NCBI GenBank assembly: GCA_035272265.1
Contig: DATEQV010000066.1
Span: 1-5,764 of the forward strand
Length of the DNA: 5,764 nucleotides
Source: Acidisphaera sp035272265
GTDB taxonomy: Bacteria; Pseudomonadota; Alphaproteobacteria; Acetobacterales; Acetobacteraceae
Direction of reading: 5' to 3'
How positions within the stretch are numbered: the first letter of the stretch is position 1; every line of letters begins with the position of its first letter. Below the pieces are notes generated by a model that saw nothing but the letters and a program-made list of their open reading frames with translations, made no database searches and had not been told where the DNA came from. A program made the translations under genes and the position numbers. Below, piece after piece: positions 1-5,245 of the stretch.

Positions 1-571
1 TGTCCATGAACGCGCGGTTGATCCGGTCGATCTCGGGGCCGATCTCGCCGCCGAGGAAGGTGCGCGCCGCCAGATCGAGCGTCAGCCGCTTCATCGCCGG
101 GTAGATCAGCATCTCGCCGGGCTGGGCGCGCCACTCGGCGACCCGCGCGCGGATTCCCGCGTCGAGTTCGCCGAGATAGGCCTTCATCGGGCCGGCCTTG
201 AACGCGACCGACAGCGCGCGGCGGTGCAGCCGGTGCTCGTCGAAATCCATCAGCATCAGGCCGCGCGGGAACACCATGCCGAGGTGTTTCCCCCAGCCGT
301 GTTCGGACGAGAACAGACGCTGCTGGTCGAGCAGCATCACCTCGTTCGCCTCCGGCCCGAGCAAGCTGATGCTGACCTCGCCGAACATGTTGGTGCGCAC
401 CACCGGGCCGTGCCTGGCGGCGAGAAGTTCGAAAAAGCCCTTCGGATCGGCCAACGCCTTGAACGTGTCGCCGACGATGGGCCAGCCGTTCTCGCCCGGG
501 ATGTGGCTCAGCGAGCGCGGAGGCGGCGGCGTGGTGAACGGCCGAGCCGCGTCCAGTGCGAGTGTGGTCAA
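1..571 (-). CDS. Cytochrome P450, N-terminal part (gene continues past the left edge)
   Basis: Cytochrome P450s are heme monooxygenases that use electrons from redox partners to oxidise a small molecule. 190 codons are visible, about 40 percent of the usual 400-460 residues. They show a Pro-rich lead-in (residues 15-18), the hinge-like IPGENGWPIVGDT (24-36), the early beta-sheet region FGEVSISLLGPEAN (63-76) and a C-helix-type segment DEHRLHRRALSVAF (111-124) whose basic residues would face the heme propionates. The I-helix, ExxR and heme-Cys motifs lie outside the window, so activity cannot be judged. I chose TTG at 571 because an in-frame TGA, the stop of the upstream gene, lies five codons before it. 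A GAGGAAA ribosome site sits 7 nt upstream, and the next Met is residue 62, inside the fold. The gene follows the uronate-dehydrogenase-like gene by 12 nt, so the two are probably cotranscribed. No transmembrane anchor is evident, as usual for soluble bacterial P450s. The substrate is unknown. Confidence 0.92.
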   Translation of the reverse strand, partial: MTTLALDAARPFTTPPPPRSLSHIPGENGWPIVGDTFKALADPKGFFELLAARHGPVVRTNMFGEVSISLLGPEANEVMLLDQQRLFSSEHGWGKHLGMVFPRGLMLMDFDEHRLHRRALSVAFKAGPMKAYLGELDAGIRARVAEWRAQPGEMLIYPAMKRLTLDLAARTFLGGEIGPEIDRINRAFMD

Positions 572-578
572 TGCCGGG

Positions 579-585
579 TTTCCTC
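579..585 (-). promoter_or_regulatory. Ribosome binding site GAGGAAA that sets the TTG start of the P450
   Basis: On the minus strand GAGGAAA ends 7 nt before TTG at 571. Its GA overlaps the TGA stop (584-586) of the preceding dehydrogenase gene, so termination of one gene and initiation of the next occur at essentially the same place. This supports translational coupling and the use of TTG as start. Confidence 0.7.
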
Positions 586-1393
586 AGTCTTTTCTGGTGT
601 AGTCCATGGCGCAGTATGCACCGCCCATGTGGCGCTCGACCACCGGATCGTTGGTGGTGACGCCTTCGAGCTGCTTGGTCCGCGTGTCGGCGCTGTCCTG
701 CGGCGCCCAGCCGAGCACCTCGCGAGCATCGCGCCGCCACCAGGTCATCCGCGTGTTCTTCGACGTGCCCCAGACGATGATGCAGCCGGTACGCTCGGTC
801 TGGATCACCCGCAGCGCCAGGCGGCCAAGGTCGCCGTAGGAGAACCAGGTCGCCAGCATGCGTGCGTCGACCGGTTCGGGGAAGCTCGATCCGATGCGCA
901 CCGAGACGCTTTCGACGCCGTGCTTGTGCCAGTACAGACGGCCCATCATTTCGCCGTACACCTTCGACAGGCCGTAGTAGCCGTCGGGGCGATACGTGCA
1001 GTCGTCGTCGAGCTGCTCGGTGCGCTCGTGGAAGCCGACGGAGTGGTTGGAGCTGGCGAACAGCACGCGGGCGTGCTCGCGGCGGGCGGCTTCATAGATG
1101 TGGAACAGGCCGCGGATGTTGGGGCCGAGGACTTCCTCGAACGGGCGTTCGACCGACACGCCGCCGAAATGCAGGATGGTGCCGCAGCCTTCGGCGAGCC
1201 GCAGGATGGCCACGCCGTCGTTGAGGTCGGCGGCGGTGAACGTCGCGCCCGGCGGCAGCGCGTCGGGGAACGGCGCGATGTCGGTCAGGCGCAGCGTGAT
1301 GCCCGCCTCGCCGAGCTGGCGGGCGAGCTGGCGGCCGAGCGCGCCCGAGGCGCCGGTGAGCAGCACGGGCTTTTTCGGGTCGTGGTCTGGCAT
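584..1393 (-). CDS. NAD-dependent epimerase/dehydratase-fold protein, uronate dehydrogenase-like
   Basis: This 269-residue protein has the extended short-chain dehydrogenase fold. It shows the nucleotide-binding TGASGALG (13-20), Asp38 at the end of beta-2 (typical of NAD rather than NADP use), GGVSVERPFE (77-86), the ASSNH active-site strand (113-117), the catalytic pair Tyr140-xxx-Lys144 and RMLATWFS (178-185). These blocks and the length match bacterial uronate dehydrogenase (Udh, EC 1.1.1.203, about 265 residues), which oxidises galacturonate or glucuronate to the aldarolactone. From memory of the Agrobacterium enzyme, Ser111, Asn112, His113, Tyr136 and carboxylate-binding Arg174 correspond here to Ser115, Asn116, His117, Tyr140 and Arg178, so a sugar-acid-like substrate is plausible. 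No uronate transporter or aldarate genes are visible, and the neighbour is a P450, so the physiological substrate may differ. ATG at 1393 is preceded by GAGGAA. It is the first gene of the minus-strand pair with the P450. The fold is near certain; the exact reaction is inferred. Confidence 0.85.
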   Translation of the reverse strand: MPDHDPKKPVLLTGASGALGRQLARQLGEAGITLRLTDIAPFPDALPPGATFTAADLNDGVAILRLAEGCGTILHFGGVSVERPFEEVLGPNIRGLFHIYEAARREHARVLFASSNHSVGFHERTEQLDDDCTYRPDGYYGLSKVYGEMMGRLYWHKHGVESVSVRIGSSFPEPVDARMLATWFSYGDLGRLALRVIQTERTGCIIVWGTSKNTRMTWWRRDAREVLGWAPQDSADTRTKQLEGVTTNDPVVERHMGGAYCAMDYTRKD

Positions 1394-1440
1394 GGCGTTC
1401 CTCGCTTGCGGGCCGGCGGGCGGCGTAGCACCGTCCGGGC
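1394..1440. other. Short divergent intergenic spacer, presumed to hold promoters for both directions
   Basis: These 47 bp separate the start codons of two divergent genes. Promoters for the dehydrogenase-P450 pair and for the amidase-methyltransferase pair would be expected here or inside the opposing coding regions. The only recognisable element is the minus-strand ribosome site. The spacer is GC-rich, with a GCCGGC-centred run, and no -35/-10 pair or operator-like inverted repeat can be supported. Confidence 0.4.
1398..1403 (-). promoter_or_regulatory. Ribosome binding site of the uronate-dehydrogenase-like gene
   Basis: GAGGAA on the minus strand lies 4 nt before ATG at 1393. It is the only strong Shine-Dalgarno match in the divergent spacer and supports the chosen start. 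Confidence 0.6.
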
Positions 1441-2772
1441 ATGCAGACGATCATGGACGCGGCCGCCGCGCTAGAAGCCGGGCAGGTGAGCGCGCGGGAG
1501 CTGGTGGAACAGGCGCTGGCCCGCATCGCCGATCCGGGCGGCGAGGGCGCGCGCGCCTTCGTGCGGGTGGACGCCGAGCCGGCACGGCAGATGGCCGACG
1601 CGATGGACACGCTGCGCCGCGCGGGCCGCGCGCCGAGCCGCTTCGCCGGCATCCCCGTGAGCCTGAAGGACCTGGCGGACGTCGCGGGGCAGACGACGGC
1701 GGCCGCCTCGCGGGCGCTGGCCGATGCGCCGCCTGCCACGCGCACGGCGCCGGTGGTGGCGCGGCTGATGGCGGCGGGATTCGTGCCGGTCGGCCGGGCG
1801 AACATGTCGGAGTTCGCCTTCTCCGGCCTCGGCCTCAATCCGCATCACGGCACGCCGGCCTCGCCCTGGGACCGGGCGACGCGGCGCATCCCGGGCGGCA
1901 GCTCCTCGGGGGCCGCGGTCTCGGTCGGCGACGGCATGGTGTTCATGGGGCTCGGCACGGATACCGGCGGATCGTGCCGCATCCCGGCGGCGTTCTGCGG
2001 CGTGGTTGGCTACAAGCCCACCGCGAGCCGGGTGCCGCTGACCGGTATCCTGCCGCTTGCGTTCAGCCTCGACAGCGTCGGGCCGCTGGCGCGCAGCGTC
2101 GCGTGCTGCGCGCTGACGGACGCTGTGCTGGCGGGCGACACACCTGCCGTGCCGCAGGCGGCCGAGCTGTCCGGGCTGCGCCTGCTGGTGCCGGACAACA
2201 TCGTGCTCGATGATCTGGACAAGCAGGTGGCGGACGGGTTCTCCGCCGCCTTGCGTGCGCTGGCGGATGCCGGCGTTCGGCTGACGGAGGAGCGCGTTGC
2301 GGTCTTCGATGCGGTGGCGGACGCGAACCGGATCGGCGGCATCGCACCGATCGAGGCGTACGCGTGGCACCGGCCGCTGCTCGCCGAAAAGGGCGACCTG
2401 TACGACCAGCGTATCCGCAGGCGCATCGAAGGCGGCGGCAAGGCGAGTGCGGCCGACTACATCGACGTGCTGAATCGCCGGCGTCTGCTGATCGCCGCAT
2501 TCGACGACACGACGCGGCCGTTCGACGCGGTGATCATGCCGACGGTGCCGATCCTGCCGCCACCGATCGCGAGCGTGCAGGACGACGCGGCCTATCTGCG
2601 CGCCAACGGCACGGTGCTGCGCAACACGAGCCTGGGCAACTTCCTCGACCGCTGCGCCATCTCGCTGCCGCTGCCCGCGTATCCGGGCACGGGGCTGATG
2701 CTGGTGGGCGAGCGGATGGGCGATGCGAAGCTGTTCGCGATCGCCGCGGCGGTGGAGCGGGCGATGGCGTGA
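1441..2772 (+). CDS. Amidase-signature family hydrolase
   Basis: This 443-residue protein is a full-length member of the amidase signature family (GatA/fatty-acid amide hydrolase superfamily), cytoplasmic enzymes that hydrolyse amide bonds. The Ser-cisSer-Lys triad can be assigned: Lys76 in PVSLKDL, Ser154 in GGSSSGAAV and nucleophile Ser178 in GTDTGGSCRIP. The 24-residue Ser-Ser spacing is that of characterised members. FCGVVGYKPT (185-194) follows as expected, and the C-terminal half contains the family strand FDAVIMPTVPILPPP. There is no signal peptide. An in-frame TAG at 1426-1428 leaves only ATG 1441 or ATG 1453 as likely starts. Neither has a clear Shine-Dalgarno site; I use 1441, which gives the usual short lead before the first helix. 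It lacks the C-terminal domain of allophanate hydrolase and does not look like GatA or AtzE specifically. The methyltransferase follows 31 nt downstream on the same strand, so an operon is likely. The substrate amide is unknown. Confidence 0.92.
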   Translation: MQTIMDAAAALEAGQVSARELVEQALARIADPGGEGARAFVRVDAEPARQMADAMDTLRRAGRAPSRFAGIPVSLKDLADVAGQTTAAASRALADAPPATRTAPVVARLMAAGFVPVGRANMSEFAFSGLGLNPHHGTPASPWDRATRRIPGGSSSGAAVSVGDGMVFMGLGTDTGGSCRIPAAFCGVVGYKPTASRVPLTGILPLAFSLDSVGPLARSVACCALTDAVLAGDTPAVPQAAELSGLRLLVPDNIVLDDLDKQVADGFSAALRALADAGVRLTEERVAVFDAVADANRIGGIAPIEAYAWHRPLLAEKGDLYDQRIRRRIEGGGKASAADYIDVLNRRRLLIAAFDDTTRPFDAVIMPTVPILPPPIASVQDDAAYLRANGTVLRNTSLGNFLDRCAISLPLPAYPGTGLMLVGERMGDAKLFAIAAAVERAMA

Positions 2773-2793
2773 GGCCAGGCGCGTGGACGCCAC

Positions 2794-2798
2794 AGAGG
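2794..2798 (+). promoter_or_regulatory. Ribosome binding site AGAGG favouring the ATG 2804 start of the methyltransferase
   Basis: AGAGG lies 5 nt before ATG at 2804, in the 31-nt gap after the amidase stop. In-frame alternatives are GTG at 2783, with only a weak AGG upstream, and GTG at 2798, which overlaps this site. This ATG is the best-supported start. Confidence 0.55.
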
Positions 2799-2803
2799 TG
2801 GTC

Positions 2804-3496
2804 ATGGAGCGCGACACCTTCAGCCGGCTCCTGTCGGGCCGGCCGTCGATGGATGCCGACGACGTGGTTCGCATGCGCGAGATCTGCGCGCGGGTGGACG
2901 GCTATTCGGACCATCGCCACTATGCGTTCTTCAAGCACCTGTTCGGCCAGACGGATATCCGCAGCGTCCTGATCCTCGGTGTCTTTTGCGGCCGGGACAT
3001 CGTTTTCATGCTCGACACCGCCGCGCGCGCCGGCCGCGAGATTTCCGTCACCGGTGTCGACAAGTTTTCCGATGACAGCTGCGCCGACTGGCCGGAGGCG
3101 CTCAAAGGCGGTTCATGGCTCGACGCGGGTTTCGGCCTCGCGCCGAGTTTAACTCTCGCGCGTCACAACATCGATGCCTTCGGCTTCGGCGACCGCGTCC
3201 GGCTGATAAAGGAACGCGACGAGGTGTTCCTGCCCGCCTGCCAGGACCGGTTCGATTTCATCTACATCGACACCTCGCACGACTATGCGACGATGCACCG
3301 TCAGATCCGACAGGTGCTCCGGCTTCTCGCTCCCGGCGGAGTGTTGGGGGGCGACGATTACCGTGACGGTGGAACCTGGGGCGTGAAGCGCGCGGTCAGC
3401 GAAAGCCTGCCGAACCACGCGGTGTTCGACGGCTGGATCTGGGCCGCGCCCGCGCAGTCGGCGCAGCAGGCGGCCACCGCGCTTCACTCGCGGTAG
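2804..3496 (+). CDS. Class I SAM-dependent methyltransferase (Methyltransf_24/TylF-like)
   Basis: From ATG 2804 the product has 230 residues and a Rossmann-type SAM-binding core. Motif I is ILGVFCGRDI (57-66): the G-xxx-G pair, Gly59 and Gly63, is present, but the acidic residue usually two positions before the first Gly is Ile57. Asp86 in TGVDKF is the expected ribose-binding acid after beta-2. FDFIYIDTSHDY (150-161) and LAPGGVLGGDDY (175-186) are the family hallmark. Asp156, Asp184 and Asp185 could bind a metal, as in catechol-type and macrolide O-methyltransferases. The role would be methylation of a small molecule, perhaps at oxygen, but the acceptor is unknown. The gene follows the amidase by 31 nt. 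It contains TTA (3149-3151) and ATA (3206-3208) codons, rare in so GC-rich a setting, which hints at a separate origin. An upstream GTG at 2783 would add seven residues. A longer reading from ATG 2723 would overlap the amidase and is unlikely, because its added N-terminus is Arg/Ser-rich and out of character. Confidence 0.84.
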   Translation: MERDTFSRLLSGRPSMDADDVVRMREICARVDGYSDHRHYAFFKHLFGQTDIRSVLILGVFCGRDIVFMLDTAARAGREISVTGVDKFSDDSCADWPEALKGGSWLDAGFGLAPSLTLARHNIDAFGFGDRVRLIKERDEVFLPACQDRFDFIYIDTSHDYATMHRQIRQVLRLLAPGGVLGGDDYRDGGTWGVKRAVSESLPNHAVFDGWIWAAPAQSAQQAATALHSR

Positions 3497-3538
3497 CTCA
3501 ACGCCGCCGGAACGCGGTCCCCATCGCGAGCGCGTGTG
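3497..3538. other. Convergent intergenic gap without a recognisable terminator
   Basis: These 42 bp lie between the stop codons of the methyltransferase (plus) and the allophanate hydrolase (minus). The best hairpin is GCGCG at 3530-3534 with CGCGC at 3543-3547: a 5-bp stem with an 8-nt loop, no T-tract on either strand, running into the coding region. I do not call it an intrinsic terminator. Transcripts may end by a factor-dependent route or overlap at their 3' ends. Confidence 0.5.
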
Positions 3539-5245
3539 CTACCGCGCCAGGAACGCGCGCCAGCCGCCGAGTGCCGTGATGTCCGGCGCGCCGGCCACGC
3601 CTGCCGCTTCGGCGAGGAAGCCGAGGCAGGGGCCGGAGTCCAGCGTGACCGTGCCGAAGCCGAGCGGCGGCGCGACCTCGGCCAGCACGGCGCCGATCGC
3701 GGCGGTGGGCACCGCCCAGACCTCGCCGAGGATCGCCGCGCCGTTCGGGCCGACGCGCACAAGGCCGGGGCGGTCGCCGAGCGCGTAGAGCGCGTAGTGC
3801 GGCGCGGTGGAGGTCTCGCGGATGAAGCGGCCGCCGCGCGACACCAGCGACTGGTTGAGCGGCAGGCCGGACATATGGGCGCCGACGCAGAACAGCGCCG
3901 TCTCATCGAGGTTGGCGTCGTCGGGCGGCGCGCGCGCGGTGAGCGCCTGGCGGGTGGCGCCGATGGTCTGCACGGCGGTGCGGTGGATCGCGTCGGCGAT
4001 GGCGGCGATCCAGCCGTCCGACCAGGCCGGGCCGATCACGGTGACGCCGCAGGGCAGGCCGTCGCGGCCGACTCCCGACGGCACGGCGACGGCGGCGAGG
4101 TCGCAGAGGTTGACGAAGTTGGTAAACGTGCCGAGGCGGCTGTTGGGGCCGAACGGATCGTCGTCGGTCTCGGCGAGCGTCGGCGTGAACGGCGCGGTCG
4201 GCACCAGCAGCGCGTCGATCTGGGTGAACAGCGTGCGCGCCTCGCGCCGCACGGCGGCGAGCGTGTGGAACGCATCGAAGCCGTCGACAATGCTGCGCTC
4301 GAAACCGCTTTCCAGAATGATCCGCGTGATCGGATGCAGCGCTTCGGGCTGGCCGGTCAGGATGTCGCGCAACGCGGCGCTGCGTTCGGCAACCCACGGG
4401 CCGCCATACAGCAGCTTCGCGAGTTCCAGAAACGGCGACAGGTCGACGGGCTGCAGCGCGAACGGTGCGGCGGCGCTGTAGTAGTTCTCCACCACGGACT
4501 GCGCGCACGTCTCCTCGTCGATGTAGGGCAGGCCGATGCGCGGCATGCGCGGCAGGCCGCAGCGGCGCAGATGCGGGAAGGGCGCGGCGCGGGCGTAGCG
4601 GTCGGCGGGATCGTCGCCCGCGATGACCCGCGCGGCGACCAGCGCCTCGTCCACCGTGCGGCCGAAGATCGAGACCGTGTCGATCGAGCGGCAGGCGGGC
4701 ACGACGCCGCGCGTCGGCACGCTGCCGACGGTGGGCTTGAGGCCGACGATGTTGCCGAACATCGCCGGGACGCGGCCGGAGCCGGCGGTGTCGGTGCCGA
4801 GTGCGAGCGGCACGATGCCCGCCGCGACTGCGACGCCCGAGCCCGACGACGAGCCGCCCGGCACGTGCGCGGGCGAGAACGGGTTGCGCGGCGTGCCGTA
4901 CGGACTGCGCACGCCGGTCAGGCCGGTGGCGAACTGATCGAGGTTGGTCTTGCCGACGATGATCGCGCCGGCGTCGATCAGGCGCTGCACGCAGGGCGCG
5001 TTCTCGGTCGGGATGTAGGCATAGGCCGGGCAGGCGGCGGTGGTCGGCAGGCCGGCGACATCGATGTTGTCCTTGACCGCGACCGGCACGCCGAACAGCG
5101 GGCGATCCTGCGGACCTTCGTCGGCCAGCATGCGGGCGCGGGCGCGCAGGCCCTCGTCGGGCAGGCGGGAGATCCACAGCGCCGGGTCGTCATAGGCGCG
5201 ATCGGCGGCGATCGTCGCCTCGATCGCGAGGACGGGATCGGTCAC
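3539..5245 (-). CDS. atzF: Allophanate hydrolase (AtzF type, amidase domain plus C-terminal domain)
   Basis: Allophanate hydrolase (EC 3.5.1.54) turns allophanate into ammonia and CO2, the last step of biuret, cyanurate and ATP-dependent urea breakdown; the Pseudomonas enzyme also accepts 1,3-dicarboxyurea. The 568 residues form an amidase domain (about 1-435) and the small allophanate-hydrolase C-terminal domain (about 448-568). Triad: Lys58 in PVAVKDN, Ser132 in PGGSSSG, nucleophile Ser156 in GTDTAGSGRVP. These spacings (74 and 24) equal those of Pseudomonas AtzF Lys91/Ser165/Ser189 as I recall them. Tyr280 and Arg288 in YGGPWVAER match the Tyr/Arg pair (8 apart) that recognises allophanate in the Kluyveromyces and Pseudomonas enzymes. 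The C-terminal domain shows VGAHMSGLPLN (454-464), YALYAL, PGLVRV, GEVW, PLGFGTV and GGWRAFL. The start is GTG at 5245, overlapping the preceding TGA by 4 nt (GTGA) with no strong ribosome site, so translation is probably coupled. The function is confident; the origin of the substrate is not shown. Confidence 0.96.
   Translation of the reverse strand: MTDPVLAIEATIAADRAYDDPALWISRLPDEGLRARARMLADEGPQDRPLFGVPVAVKDNIDVAGLPTTAACPAYAYIPTENAPCVQRLIDAGAIIVGKTNLDQFATGLTGVRSPYGTPRNPFSPAHVPGGSSSGSGVAVAAGIVPLALGTDTAGSGRVPAMFGNIVGLKPTVGSVPTRGVVPACRSIDTVSIFGRTVDEALVAARVIAGDDPADRYARAAPFPHLRRCGLPRMPRIGLPYIDEETCAQSVVENYYSAAAPFALQPVDLSPFLELAKLLYGGPWVAERSAALRDILTGQPEALHPITRIILESGFERSIVDGFDAFHTLAAVRREARTLFTQIDALLVPTAPFTPTLAETDDDPFGPNSRLGTFTNFVNLCDLAAVAVPSGVGRDGLPCGVTVIGPAWSDGWIAAIADAIHRTAVQTIGATRQALTARAPPDDANLDETALFCVGAHMSGLPLNQSLVSRGGRFIRETSTAPHYALYALGDRPGLVRVGPNGAAILGEVWAVPTAAIGAVLAEVAPPLGFGTVTLDSGPCLGFLAEAAGVAGAPDITALGGWRAFLAR
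5242..5245 (-). other. GTGA start/stop overlap between alpha/beta hydrolase and allophanate hydrolase
   Basis: On the minus strand the four bases GTGA carry the GTG start of the allophanate hydrolase and the TGA stop of the alpha/beta hydrolase. The region just upstream (complement of 5246-5262) has no good Shine-Dalgarno sequence within the usual distance, so re-initiation by terminating ribosomes is the likely mode of translation. Confidence 0.75.

Noticed and set aside
224..1474. Plus-strand open frame of 416 codons opposite the P450 and dehydrogenase genes
   Set aside because: It spans two well-supported minus-strand genes and their junction, and its composition is typical of antisense GC-rich frames.
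1441..2772. Assigning the first amidase as GatA, AtzE or another named enzyme
   Set aside because: Only general amidase-signature motifs can be seen. There is no GatB/GatC or AtzG partner gene, and the residues I can read do not decide the substrate.
2723..2803. Longer methyltransferase N-terminus starting at ATG 2723
   Set aside because: It would overlap the last 50 bases of the amidase and add an Arg/Ser-rich stretch that is simply an alternate frame of the amidase. The ribosome site at 2794-2798 supports ATG 2804.
1471..2874. Minus-strand open frame of 467 codons opposite the amidase
   Set aside because: It is Arg/His/Ala-rich, has no motif, and mirrors a clearly coding amidase.
3530..3547. 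Possible terminator hairpin GCGCG/CGCGC
   Set aside because: The stem is only 5 bp, there is no T-tract on either strand, and half of it lies at or inside the allophanate hydrolase 3' end. Such pairs are frequent by chance at this GC content.
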